46,575 nucleotides of DNA from a virus. Of this stretch, positions 6,181 through 14,195 are shown in pieces. The stretch covers positions 1 through 46,575 of the IMG/VR virus record IMGVR_UViG_3300030060_006253, one strand, 5' to 3'. Under the pieces are notes generated by a model. It saw nothing but the letters and a program-made list of their open reading frames with translations. It made no database searches and was not told where the DNA came from. Made by a program: the position numbers and the translations under genes. The stretch's first letter is position 1. Each line of letters begins with the position of its first letter.

Positions 6181-7979
6181 CAGTCTTCCTCTATTCGCTT
6201 AACTGATATGTTGAATACAGTTGGTTCTTCATCAGTTACTCCGGTGCTTTCTTTTTCTGCACTATTAAAGTCTATTGATTCTGTAGCAACAGGCTCCTCT
6301 GGTTTAGGAACGGATCTAGTCGCTTCAAAAATTGTCTTTTGGGTAAGTGGACTATATCCTAAAACAGTTAGTGCAGCGGAATCAAAATCTTCCAGCACCG
6401 AAATAAGAAACAGTTTTGTTTTAGTGAAATTTCCCGTTAGTATAAGATCCGTGTACGATCCTATTTCTCCCGGAACTCCATTTTTAGAAACGATTATTCC
6501 TGACTCAAATGATGCCTCAATTTTATCACTCTCTGAAAATGTAATTCTTTTTCCCGCGTTGCTGGGGTGAGACTGATCAAATCTATAGACTCTACCTGAG
6601 TAAATGTCTGTCACCCCACCCAACTGAGCCTGTCGTCCATCAAATCTAACTTGTACTATACTGCTTAGATTCTTATCAAAAAATGCATTTGATGTCTTTC
6701 GTGTTACTCGACTTGCAGCAGATGAACTTCCGTAACTGATCTGTAATTCTGACACAGGATCAGAGACTGGAAATGTTGATGAGGGTGGATCGTAAGTAGA
6801 AGTTTCTCGATCTCGGATAAAATCACGTTCCTCTTGACTTATAGCGATTGTTCGAGATGAAACTGACGCACCCGATCCTGTTTCTGTTTCTCCCTCATCA
6901 AAACGAAATCTTTCGTCGGTGCTTCTTATTTGAGTGCAGCATTTACATCTTTTCAGACTGTCTTCGTCTGGTGAGTTAGCAAAAACTGACTCCCCGCAAC
7001 ACTCATCATTATAAGTGTCCTCGCAATATTTACTATTTCTATTGAAGTTTAAAACCGAATTGGTTTTTCGTGCTAACTGAATACATTCCCAATCATACTT
7101 ACACCCGCAACTATAAAGATCTCCTACTTCAAATACATGTCCGGTTTCTTTGTCCTCTTTTATTTCTTTTGTATATAAACAACATGATCCTCGTAGGGGT
7201 TCTTTTCCGTTTTGTCGTATCGCTCTTAGTGTTTGTTTATCCTCTGCGGACACTGAGGTTTCATTGAAGGTTCTATAGAATTTTACCGTAATAAGAGTAC
7301 CCATAAGATCCTCTTCTTTTAGTCTACCCGATACGGTAAGAACTTCAACACCATCTTCAACATGATAACCCTCTACTGGGAATCGTCCTTTGTTCAGTGG
7401 AGTTGATAATTCCACTAAATCACCCGGAACTATAGGTCTTGCATTCTTAAAAGAATAAACTGAATCTATACCAGAGTGATTTCTTATCTGGTAAGCGTAA
7501 TCGCCTGTTGCATTGTCAGTTGATTTTGATAATCTTGGTGTTGTTGTAAAATACTTAGACTCATATGTGTCGGTGAACGACTCTTTACCAGTTACGCTGG
7601 TGACATTCGCTGTTATTAAATTGTTCTTATAGGAAATGAATGTAAAAGATCCGCTAAGATCTGCCTCTATTTTATTTTTTCTTTCTTTTAGAAATGAGGC
7701 AGTTCCATCCTCTATAGAGAATGATGTCCCTGTGGTGAATCCTTTGAAGAAACTTTTGATTGACTGTAGATCTTTTCCACTCGCATGTGAGTAGTCGATA
7801 TAAACTTTACTTCCGGAGTCATAGAAAACAATCGTTGGGACAGTTTCTATTGGAGTGTTCTTTGTTACAACGTCATCTATTGTGTCGGTTATCTTTGCTC
7901 CGATTAGACTAGCAGAGTAATAAGGCGTAGCGACAGTACGCTTTGATTTCCTAGTTGTTCTAACGGATCTTTTTGCCAT
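6180..7979 (-). CDS. virion structural protein with Cys-rich module (599 aa)
   Basis: The N-terminus is strongly basic (MAKRSVRTTRKSKRTV), followed by a beta-rich region to about residue 260. Residues 264-348 form a Cys-rich module (GSCCLY...GDLYSCGC...CIQLAR...CC...CKCC) that closely parallels one in the gp8-like protein at 24228. Residues about 445-535 (VYRFDQSHPSNAGKRITF) resemble the cupredoxin-like domain of the neighbouring gene but lack the copper ligands. An AAGGG ribosome site lies upstream of the ATG. The stop overlaps the next start. Likely a tail or baseplate decoration; no T4 name can be given. Confidence 0.6.
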   Translation of the reverse strand: MAKRSVRTTRKSKRTVATPYYSASLIGAKITDTIDDVVTKNTPIETVPTIVFYDSGSKVYIDYSHASGKDLQSIKSFFKGFTTGTSFSIEDGTASFLKERKNKIEADLSGSFTFISYKNNLITANVTSVTGKESFTDTYESKYFTTTPRLSKSTDNATGDYAYQIRNHSGIDSVYSFKNARPIVPGDLVELSTPLNKGRFPVEGYHVEDGVEVLTVSGRLKEEDLMGTLITVKFYRTFNETSVSAEDKQTLRAIRQNGKEPLRGSCCLYTKEIKEDKETGHVFEVGDLYSCGCKYDWECIQLARKTNSVLNFNRNSKYCEDTYNDECCGESVFANSPDEDSLKRCKCCTQIRSTDERFRFDEGETETGSGASVSSRTIAISQEERDFIRDRETSTYDPPSSTFPVSDPVSELQISYGSSSAASRVTRKTSNAFFDKNLSSIVQVRFDGRQAQLGGVTDIYSGRVYRFDQSHPSNAGKRITFSESDKIEASFESGIIVSKNGVPGEIGSYTDLILTGNFTKTKLFLISVLEDFDSAALTVLGYSPLTQKTIFEATRSVPKPEEPVATESIDFNSAEKESTGVTDEEPTVFNISVKRIEED

Positions 7980-7999
7980 TATAACCCAACCCTTTTAAA

Positions 8000-9388
8000 T
8001 CAAGAACCGACAAACTGACAAGTGGATTGAACATTTCCAGTTGCGTCATCACTTATGACATAGACTTGATTGATGTTGCTTACCTCTAGGAACACAGATT
8101 CTCCTGGCTCTAATGTATATCCATTACTTCTTCCTCTACCTAAAGTATTGTTTCCAATTGCAATGGATCCAGATGATTTGGGTGAGTTTTTCACGTTGAT
8201 GCCGGATCTTAACTGTCGGTTTGATCCCAGTTGTTGGGCAGAGTTGGTGACAGTTAAGGATCCACTCACCAATCTACTTGGTGGGTTACTGCTTACAGTC
8301 GCTCTTATAACTCCTGATGCCAAGTCTCCCCGCAGAGAACCTATGTCTTCAGTATTTTCTCTTATGGACTGAAGGTTTCCAACTACTCCCGAGGATGGAT
8401 TTTCAATAGCATTTAGTATTGCAGCATCATTGATGTTGACTGTATTGTTTACGTTGGTGTTCAATTCATTACTTGATTGAATTTCAATTGCACCATTTGT
8501 TCCATTTTCACCGCGAATGATAACAGGATCATGTCCAGCACCCGCAGTATATCCTTGAACTCTAAGTGGAGAGAACTCAGGAGCGCCGTTTGTAACCCCA
8601 ACGGTTGAGGACACATTGACTGTTGCGTTAATATCTGCTCCACCGATCCATACCTTAGCGTAGTCGCCAGAGAAACCAAGAGTGGTTCCATCAGTGTTAA
8701 ATATATTTGTCTTTACAAAGTTTCCACCATCAGATCCAAATACCTTAACAGCATCTGTGGATGAAGTTAGAACTCTACCACCACTAATACCGATTGTGCT
8801 GTTTCCAATAAGAACACTGTCATGCTCGTAACTCAATCTTCTACCAGCGGTGACTGCGATTGGAACACCAAACCCATATCCGGGGAATACCTCTCCATTT
8901 ACTTCAGCAGTATTTCCGGCGGTGGCTCCCTGTACAAACAAACCTCTATCGTTTTGAAGGTTAGTTAACTGAACAGATCCAGTTACTTCGATTGCAGTCG
9001 CACCCTCGACACCATAAGCGAATACCTCTAGATTACTACCATATGTCGTTCCTGCGACCGCAAGGTACTCTACTGAACTGTTTAAAGTTGCGCCGTTTAT
9101 CGCACTTGGATTACCCTCAGTTGCCCAGTAATAACTTCTATTTCTGGTAAAGGTGATTCCATCACCCCGATCAACCGAAACTGACAACGCACCAGTTCCA
9201 CCTTGAATTTGGACTGGTAGAGGACGGTTGGATGTGACTCTCTCGGAGGTGTTACTATCACCCCATGCTAGTTTCATTACTTGAACATGTGCGTTAGTAA
9301 GACCAGCACCTGTTGTGTTGAAGTCAGTTCCCATCGAAGCGGTGTTTCCGCTAATGTCGATAGTGATGTTTGGATCTAAGTCTGCCAT
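8000..9388 (-). CDS. virion structural protein, repetitive beta-rich (462 aa)
   Basis: The ATG at the 9388 end is preceded by CCGGGGAG. The N-terminus (MADLDPNITIDISGNTASMG, then NAHVQVMKLAWGD and RPLPVQI) matches a protein type I recall from virions of marine T4-like phages. The rest is Gly/Asn/Thr/Val-rich with repeated strand-turn units, as in fibre or capsid-decoration shafts. There are almost no cysteines, in contrast to its neighbours. It is the first gene of the leftward block 9388-4357. An AT-rich interval (9389-9515) separates it from the divergent gp33 gene and should hold its promoter, but I see no clear consensus on this strand. Confidence 0.6.
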   Translation of the reverse strand: MADLDPNITIDISGNTASMGTDFNTTGAGLTNAHVQVMKLAWGDSNTSERVTSNRPLPVQIQGGTGALSVSVDRGDGITFTRNRSYYWATEGNPSAINGATLNSSVEYLAVAGTTYGSNLEVFAYGVEGATAIEVTGSVQLTNLQNDRGLFVQGATAGNTAEVNGEVFPGYGFGVPIAVTAGRRLSYEHDSVLIGNSTIGISGGRVLTSSTDAVKVFGSDGGNFVKTNIFNTDGTTLGFSGDYAKVWIGGADINATVNVSSTVGVTNGAPEFSPLRVQGYTAGAGHDPVIIRGENGTNGAIEIQSSNELNTNVNNTVNINDAAILNAIENPSSGVVGNLQSIRENTEDIGSLRGDLASGVIRATVSSNPPSRLVSGSLTVTNSAQQLGSNRQLRSGINVKNSPKSSGSIAIGNNTLGRGRSNGYTLEPGESVFLEVSNINQVYVISDDATGNVQSTCQFVGS

Positions 9389-9461
9389 TTTAACTCCCCG
9401 GTTGTTGGGCCTTGTACCTGTAATAGATGGTTTACTAATATATATAATCGAATTTTTCCTC

Positions 9462-9490
9462 TTGAAGCCTAAAACAATTCGTTATATAAT
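9462..9490 (+). promoter_or_regulatory. sigma70-like promoter for gp33
   Basis: TTGAAG at 9462-9467 is followed, after 17 bases, by a perfect TATAAT at 9485-9490. The predicted start is near 9497, about 20 bases before the gp33 GTG. This fits early or middle transcription by host polymerase. Confidence 0.7.
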
Positions 9491-9515
9491 TACAAAATCT
9501 AAGAAAGGAAACTAA

Positions 9516-9746
9516 GTGATAGTGAAACTAGACTTTAAAAATAGATTCTCGAAAGAAGTTGAAATGCATGTCCAGAAAAATGGAGGTGATTACATGGATG
9601 CCATCTTAGAGTTGTGTGAGAAACACGAAATAGAACCAGAGGTAGCAGGTAAGTATTTGTCAAAGCCTATAATTGAGAAACTACAGATTGAGGCTTCAGA
9701 CAGAAATTTGATCAAGCAGAAAAAAAGCGGTAAATTACCCTTTTAA
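9516..9746 (+). CDS. 33: late transcription coactivator gp33-like (76 aa)
   Basis: The start is a GTG at 9516 with AGAAAGGA upstream; no in-frame ATG fits the conserved N-terminus. The protein has the layout of short gp33 homologues from marine T4-like phages: a basic LDFKNRFSKEVE start, a DYMDAILELCEKHEIE helix at about residues 25-40, KYLSKPIIEKLQIEA, and a short basic end. In T4, gp33 binds the beta flap of host RNA polymerase and joins the sliding clamp and gp55 to activate late promoters; T4 gp33 is longer (about 112 aa). Its presence agrees with the TATAAATA late promoters seen later in the window. Confidence 0.72.
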   Translation: MIVKLDFKNRFSKEVEMHVQKNGGDYMDAILELCEKHEIEPEVAGKYLSKPIIEKLQIEASDRNLIKQKKSGKLPF

Positions 9747-9749
9747 TTG

Positions 9750-9777
9750 TTGACTGTGCTTATTTGTGCTGTACTAT
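9750..9777 (+). promoter_or_regulatory. sigma70-like promoter for gene 32
   Basis: TTGACT at 9750-9755 and TACTAT at 9772-9777 are 16 bases apart, just after the gp33 stop. It gives gp32 its own transcript in addition to read-through from gp33. Confidence 0.55.
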
Positions 9778-9788
9778 ATACTACATCG

Positions 9789-9835
9789 AACCGGGGAGTT
9801 CCCGGTGATTAATTTAGAACGGGGTAGTTCCCCGG
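9789..9835 (+). promoter_or_regulatory. tandem hairpins in the gene 32 leader
   Basis: Two near-copies of one element follow each other. The first pairs CCGGG (9791-9795) with CCCGG (9801-9805) around GAGTT. The second pairs CGGGG (9820-9824) with CCCCG (9830-9834) around TAGTT. The AAAGGAA ribosome site begins right after the second stem, and the ATG is at 9848. T4 gene 32 mRNA has a structured leader that gp32 binds to repress its own translation; this may be a counterpart with a different structure. Confidence 0.55.
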
Positions 9836-9847
9836 AAAGGAAAGCCT

Positions 9848-10726
9848 ATGTCATTTTCAGATTTTAAGAAGCGTTCACAGAACAGCATTGAAGATCTCCA
9901 AAAGAAGTTGGAGTCAACCGAGAAAAAGGAATCATATAAGGATGATCGTTTCTGGCGTCCAGAACTGGATAGTGCCTCAAACGGTTATGCTGTAATTCGT
10001 TTCCTTCCTAGTTCGGAGGGAGAGGATCTTCCGTGGGCGAAGTATTACTCTCATGGATTCCAAGGTAAGGGTGGATGGTTTATTGAAAACTGTCCTACCA
10101 CTATCGGTGGAAAGTGTCCTCTCTGTGAGGTAAACAACGATCTTTGGAACAGTGGATTGGAATCCGACAAGGATATTGCACGACAACGAAAGCGTAGACT
10201 TCACTACGTCTCCAATATTCTAGTGGTTACTGATCCCGCTAATCCACAGAACGAAGGTAAGATCTTCCTCTACAAGTATGGTAAGAAGATCTTTGATAAG
10301 ATTCAGGAATCCATGAATCCAGAATTCCAAGATGAGGATGCAGTCAATCCGTTTGACTTCTGGGGTGGTGCAGACTTCCGACTTAAGGTTCGTAAGGTTG
10401 CTGGATTTATCAACTATGATAAGTCTGAGTTCTCTACACCATCCGCTCTGATGGATGGAGACGATGCTAAGTTGGAGGAACTTTGGAAGAAGCAGTACGC
10501 ACTTGCAGAGTTTACCGATCCATCCAACTTCAAGTCCTATGACGAATTGAAGAAGCGTCTCAATGATGTTCTTGGTGGTGAAGTTCGTACGACTGAGATG
10601 GAAAATACCAAGACAGCAGAGGATGTCGCTGATACCCCTGTGTCAGAAACCCCAACAACCGAAACTTCAAGTGAAAGTGAAGAGTCTGACGCTCTTTCAT
10701 ATTTTGAAAAACTTGCTAATGAATGA
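9848..10726 (+). CDS. 32: single-stranded DNA-binding protein gp32 (292 aa)
   Basis: This is a clear gp32. The basic N-terminus (FKKRSQNS) serves cooperative self-association. The core has the zinc site H69-x12-C82-x7-C90-x2-C93, compared with H-x12-C-x9-C-x2-C in T4. The C-terminal 50 residues are Thr/Ser/Glu-rich and acidic, the tail that contacts replication and recombination partners. Length is close to T4 gp32 (301 aa). It coats ssDNA during replication, recombination and repair. It has its own promoter and structured leader and ends before a strong bidirectional terminator. Confidence 0.96.
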   Translation: MSFSDFKKRSQNSIEDLQKKLESTEKKESYKDDRFWRPELDSASNGYAVIRFLPSSEGEDLPWAKYYSHGFQGKGGWFIENCPTTIGGKCPLCEVNNDLWNSGLESDKDIARQRKRRLHYVSNILVVTDPANPQNEGKIFLYKYGKKIFDKIQESMNPEFQDEDAVNPFDFWGGADFRLKVRKVAGFINYDKSEFSTPSALMDGDDAKLEELWKKQYALAEFTDPSNFKSYDELKKRLNDVLGGEVRTTEMENTKTAEDVADTPVSETPTTETSSESEESDALSYFEKLANE

Positions 10727-10753
10727 TGTAGTGTGACTTCGGTTGTTTTAACT

Positions 10754-10785
10754 AAAGGGGGGAGCATTCGCTCCCCCCTTTTCCT
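10754..10785. terminator. bidirectional rho-independent terminator
   Basis: A 12-bp perfect stem (10754-10765 with 10770-10781) around an ATTC loop has A3 on one side and T-rich sequence on the other. It can therefore stop transcription from gp32 on the + strand and from the tape-measure gene on the - strand, whose stop codon is at 10786-10788. Confidence 0.92.
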
Positions 10786-12171
10786 TTACCCTAGCATTTG
10801 TCTCCATTTAGGAATGCTGTGTGTCTCTCTAAGTATTTCATTTATTCTGGTAGATCCCGCTGAACCTCCTCCTCCACCCGTCTGGTTTGAAGATTCCGAT
10901 GGAGTGGTTGGTGGTGTAACGACAGGGAGAACTGGATTACTATTATTAACCATCGCTTGAGACTGGTTTGTTGCGTCTTCTTGTTTGACGGTTTGATTTT
11001 CATTGGTTATGTTAAAGGCAGTCTGTGACGCATTCATGTTTGCCTTTTCTATTGTATTTGCCTCTGCAAGTATTTTAGGAACTTTGTCGAGTGGAGTGAT
11101 TATCTCAGGACTCTTCCTGTTCGGATTAGAACTGTTTTCTCCCACGATGGTGGGAGTTGGACTATCAACATAACCGCCCTCTTGCATGAAATTATATTCA
11201 GAGTAATCTACGTTGTCCCCATACGATGAAACAGGAACTTTTCTGCCAGAAATATTCGTTATAAAAGTCTTGTTGTTGTCTTTGGTTGTCTCAGAATTAT
11301 TCGATGTGAAGTTTTTGAACTCTTCAAAATCCCGGTAGATATCGTTCGAGTTTATTTGCTCAATTCGATTGAAGGTAGAGTCACCCTCAGTTTCAATTCG
11401 ATTGAATGACTTGTTATTCTTGTTTTCAAATGTCTTGAATATTTTAGTCGCTTCTTCGTTTGAGTTATCTGTGGTGTTCGTGATCTTCAGATCATTGGAG
11501 ACGTAATATTTTTTATCTAAGTTTCTAGATTTAGTATTGTCGCTCTCAAGCATATTTTGAATGGCAGTATTTACTTGTGAATGCATAACACTGTCTGGAT
11601 CTGATTTTGTTATCTGATAATTCTCAACCATGCTATTCGATATGAGATTTGGTGGTAAATAAGTAACTTCAGAATTGTTAACTATGCTATTTGAACTTGG
11701 TTGTAGAGTTTCAGATTCTGATTTTACTAACTGTTCTTTTTCTGGCACGGAGTATGTGCTGTTTACGAATAAATTCACAGACTTACTTACTTCTTCCGTG
11801 TTGTGAAGAGGAGAGTACTCAGTGTTCGTAACAAAATATCTGTCTGGTTGAACGTGTTTGATGTCTTGTTTGTTTTTGTTTTCTACAAAGTTATTAACCA
11901 CATTACTTGTTGTCAATTTATCGAGTTTATTAATTTTTTGATTTATATCATCTATGGACTTGAATATGTCACTGGTTTTATCTTCACTTATCTTCATACC
12001 ATCGTTGGGTAGATAGTCCTCAACCTCTGGAGAATATTCTAACTCTGGAAGTTGTGTGCTTTTCGAGTTATGAATATCAACTTCGCTTGGGAATAGCGGA
12101 TTGAAATTTATCAATTTTTCAGAGTCGTTAACGAACTCTGAGATTGCTTGTAGTTTAGATTCTTTGTCCAT
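10786..12171 (-). CDS. 29: tail tape measure protein candidate (461 aa)
   Basis: The ATG overlaps the stop of the preceding -1 frame (TGATG) and has CGGGGAG upstream. Most of the protein is hydrophilic, Asn/Ser/Lys-rich and probably extended. Residues 332-361 carry the landmark GG-x5-PT-x3-GE-x8-PE-x3-PL, seen near the C-terminus of many phage tape measures. A Gly run (432-436) and a basic IPKWRQMLG end follow. It lies just after a gp26 frameshift cassette, which is where tape measures sit in long-tailed phages. T4 gp29 (about 590 aa) is the counterpart by role; sequence identity to it cannot be shown here. No transmembrane segment is visible. Confidence 0.68.
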   Translation of the reverse strand: MDKESKLQAISEFVNDSEKLINFNPLFPSEVDIHNSKSTQLPELEYSPEVEDYLPNDGMKISEDKTSDIFKSIDDINQKINKLDKLTTSNVVNNFVENKNKQDIKHVQPDRYFVTNTEYSPLHNTEEVSKSVNLFVNSTYSVPEKEQLVKSESETLQPSSNSIVNNSEVTYLPPNLISNSMVENYQITKSDPDSVMHSQVNTAIQNMLESDNTKSRNLDKKYYVSNDLKITNTTDNSNEEATKIFKTFENKNNKSFNRIETEGDSTFNRIEQINSNDIYRDFEEFKNFTSNNSETTKDNNKTFITNISGRKVPVSSYGDNVDYSEYNFMQEGGYVDSPTPTIVGENSSNPNRKSPEIITPLDKVPKILAEANTIEKANMNASQTAFNITNENQTVKQEDATNQSQAMVNNSNPVLPVVTPPTTPSESSNQTGGGGGSAGSTRINEILRETHSIPKWRQMLG

Positions 12172-12368
12172 CAGGCTCCCCGCGATTTATTTCGTTGCTT
12201 TATCTTCCAGTTCTCTTCTTCTATATAGGCTGTAAGCATCGATAAATATATATCTTTTTCCCACGGGATCATGGACTCGATTTCGGTTAAACTATAGTTG
12301 TAATGTTGCATCAAGTTAAAGTTGATGCTGAAGTACTCCCCCAACCCTAAGTGGCTGAGGGCTAACCG
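12171..12368 (-). CDS. -1 frame extension of gp26 (gp51 position; 65 codons)
   Basis: This frame has no good start of its own: the only ATG (12311) lacks a ribosome site, and the frame is open back into the end of gp26. It encodes a conserved-looking segment (FNLMQHYNYSLTEIESMIPW, then EKDIYLSMLTAYIEEEN) and ends in a TGA overlapping the tape-measure ATG. Read with a -1 shift at 12368-12374, it would extend gp26 by 65 residues, as lambda gpG is extended to gpGT. In T4 the gene next to 26 is 51 (baseplate hub assembly catalyst), so this could be the gp51 equivalent. Similarity to gp51 itself is not verified. Confidence 0.65.
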   Translation of the reverse strand, partial: RLALSHLGLGEYFSINFNLMQHYNYSLTEIESMIPWEKDIYLSMLTAYIEEENWKIKQRNKSRGA

Positions 12369-12374
12369 AAAAAA
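12338..12374 (-). promoter_or_regulatory. programmed -1 ribosomal frameshift signal
   Basis: On the minus strand the gp26 frame reads ga-T-TTT-TTC (12374 to 12368), a canonical X_XXY_YYZ slippery heptamer. It is followed by a 6-nt spacer that includes the gp26 stop TAG, then a stem CCCTCAGCC/GGTTGGGGG (12361-12353 with 12346-12338; nine pairs, two of them G-U) around a 6-nt loop. All three parts are in the usual spacing. Confidence 0.75.
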
Positions 12375-13081
12375 TCCCCCAACCCCGAAAGCGTAACCTT
12401 TCTACTCTGTCCGTCCTCTGTCTCGTAATCAACTACAGATTCAAGTCTCGGTGCAGTAACAAAGAAGTTTAAGATCATATCGAACTGTTGCTTTGTCATG
12501 GAATCGACAAATTCTTTGAGTTCTTCGATCTGAACTTCATCTTGTTTCACTTTAACCTCGGGAGTTTCTATTGATTCGATGCAGTGAAGTATCATATCAT
12601 AGAATTCTGGTGTGTTTGTTGTGTCTATGTCTCCCCCAAACTTTTCAAGTATGTTTATAGAGGGATACTTCATCTTAACCACAAGATCTTTATCTAACTT
12701 TATGGTTTTTTTGTGTGCCTTTGACTTTTTCAACTCTAGTTCATCTATGTTTACATCCAACGTAACCTTTTCACCAGTCTCTGGACATACAATGATGGGT
12801 TGAACCACCTCACCTACGGACTTTGCTCTCAGTTTCATGAAAATATACTCTATGTCAAAGATTGGGAGGTCACCGGCGTTCGATATACCCTCCACACATG
12901 ACTCTATTATGTCCTTAATCGCAAGCATTATGTCTTTTTTAGACTGTGTTGACTGTGCGATGAGTAGTATTTTCTCTTCCTTCACCAAAAAAGGTCTAAA
13001 TCTAGTTGCTTTTCCGGTGGAAGGTATTGTTATTTCGTATTTTGGTGTTTTATCCAATAATAAAGAAGATAGTTTTTGCAT
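12362..13081 (-). CDS. 26: gp26-like tail/baseplate assembly protein (239 aa)
   Basis: The protein matches the T4 gp26-type baseplate family as I know it from marine T4-like phages: an N-terminal EITIPSTGKATRFRPFLVKEEK segment (about residues 16-37), repeated amphipathic helices, VVQPIIVCPETGEKVTLDVN at about 107-126, and a C-terminal FDMILNFFVTAPRLE. T4 gp26 is 208 aa. The last codons before the stop contain the slippery run TTTTTTC, so a fraction of ribosomes should produce a longer gp26-gp51-like fusion. By position upstream of the tape measure, this is the tail assembly chaperone of the phage. It starts 14 bases after the gp54-like stop, with AAGGAGAC upstream. Confidence 0.78.
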   Translation of the reverse strand: MQKLSSLLLDKTPKYEITIPSTGKATRFRPFLVKEEKILLIAQSTQSKKDIMLAIKDIIESCVEGISNAGDLPIFDIEYIFMKLRAKSVGEVVQPIIVCPETGEKVTLDVNIDELELKKSKAHKKTIKLDKDLVVKMKYPSINILEKFGGDIDTTNTPEFYDMILHCIESIETPEVKVKQDEVQIEELKEFVDSMTKQQFDMILNFFVTAPRLESVVDYETEDGQSRKVTLSGLGDFFG

Positions 13082-13095
13082 TATTTAAAGTCTCC

Positions 13096-13686
13096 TTAGC
13101 CATAAACGTATTCTTTGTATCCAAATTGCACTTGAAGTCGTGTAAAATCGTTTTGTGATGCGGCACTGTATGTGATCGGTAGAAGTGAACTTGGATATGC
13201 CTCAATTAGAGTTGTGCATCCCGTAACTTCACCATTGTAATCTAAACTTTTTATCTTAACCTCGCCTGTATAGTCACTATAGTTGTTTGTGGTATCTGGT
13301 TGGTTGTTAAACGCTGCTACTAAACCTTCAAATGGAGCAAAAGGGCTGTTTTCTCCTACTGCGAGAATCTTGTTGAACATGGTGTTCATCCACTGCTCGA
13401 AATATCTTCTAACGCTTTGATTGTCTTTTACAGCATACGTTATGATTGCGTCTTTTGCATACGATCTAGCAACTGGAATTTGTCTCGGTATACCCCACAA
13501 GAATTCTTCTTGAGTCACTACTGTTCTGGATGGGACTATGGCATCAACTATGTACTGATCAATTGAAAGTTCTCCCGCTGGACCTGACACCTCCACATGA
13601 AATCTACTAGGGGAATGGAATCTCCCCGTTATGATTTCATTTTTCATAATTGAAATGCTGTTTGATCCTTGTCCTTGTGCTGGCAT
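13096..13686 (-). CDS. 54: baseplate tail-tube initiator, gp54-like (196 aa)
   Basis: The protein has the tail-tube fold pattern: GRFHSPSRFHVEVSGP at about residues 21-36 as the first strand, a central aromatic segment with RRYFEQWMNTMFNKI (about 93-107), the late EVKIKSLDYNGEVTG strand, and a closing TRLQVQFGYKEYVYG. In T4-like phages gp54, gp48 and tube protein gp19 share this fold. Position next to gp4 and gp26 and close to gp48 favours gp54, but a gp19-type tube protein remains possible. AGGAGA lies upstream of the ATG. Confidence 0.65.
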   Translation of the reverse strand: MPAQGQGSNSISIMKNEIITGRFHSPSRFHVEVSGPAGELSIDQYIVDAIVPSRTVVTQEEFLWGIPRQIPVARSYAKDAIITYAVKDNQSVRRYFEQWMNTMFNKILAVGENSPFAPFEGLVAAFNNQPDTTNNYSDYTGEVKIKSLDYNGEVTGCTTLIEAYPSSLLPITYSAASQNDFTRLQVQFGYKEYVYG

Positions 13687-13708
13687 ATCTTTCTCCTACA
13701 ACTATCTA

Positions 13709-14143
13709 TCAAGAAAGTAAATGATCTTCTGTTAAAATGACAAATCTCCAGCCGTTTTGTTTACACACCTCTTTTGCTGCGTCCCACTTAGCCTCATTTA
13801 TCGCATATCTCAAACACTCCTTTATGAATACTCTTTTTTGTTTTTTACCTCTCTCCGGTTTCTCTGTTTGTTTTTTTGGTTTAACTTCTATGAGCAGAGT
13901 CTCTACGCTTCCATCTTTGTTTTTTTGTTCCACTATGAAGTCTGGATAGTACCTGTGCATCTTCTTGTCTACCGGAGAGTAATATGGTATTGAAAGTTCT
14001 TCACTTCCCCATCGGATTATATTTTTATTTTCATCTAAATACTTACACATTCTTCTTTCCCAAAGAGATCGACAAATAATGGAAGATAGATCACCCATAT
14101 ACTTGTCTTTGTTTTTTGGATTGAAGCGTGATTTGTAAGCCAT
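13709..14143 (-). CDS. 4: head completion protein gp4, nuclease-like (144 aa)
   Basis: The sequence follows gp4 of T4-like phages: an N-terminal FNPKNKDKYMGD, the IICRSLWERRMCKYLDEN helix at about 22-39, GSEELSIPYYSP, YYPDFIVE at about 69-76 and LLIEVKPKK at about 88-96. The E/D residues in SLWE, PDF and EVKPK are the catalytic pattern of the PD-(D/E)XK/TnsA-like nuclease fold. T4 gp4 (150 aa) acts after DNA packaging to complete heads before tails join. It is the first gene of the leftward block and is divergent from gp48. AGGAGG lies 5' of the start. Confidence 0.88.
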   Translation of the reverse strand: MAYKSRFNPKNKDKYMGDLSSIICRSLWERRMCKYLDENKNIIRWGSEELSIPYYSPVDKKMHRYYPDFIVEQKNKDGSVETLLIEVKPKKQTEKPERGKKQKRVFIKECLRYAINEAKWDAAKEVCKQNGWRFVILTEDHLLS

Positions 14144-14166
14144 AACTCTTATATAAACCTCCTATA

Positions 14167-14174
14167 TATTTAGT
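14167..14174 (-). promoter_or_regulatory. possible variant late promoter for the gp4 block
   Basis: On the minus strand ACTAAATA lies about 24 bases before the gp4 start, similar in spacing to the exact TATAAATA sites at 20661 and 27010. It differs from the T4 consensus at two positions, so this is a weak call. Confidence 0.3.
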
Positions 14175-14195
14175 AAGACTTTCGGAGAACAATAC

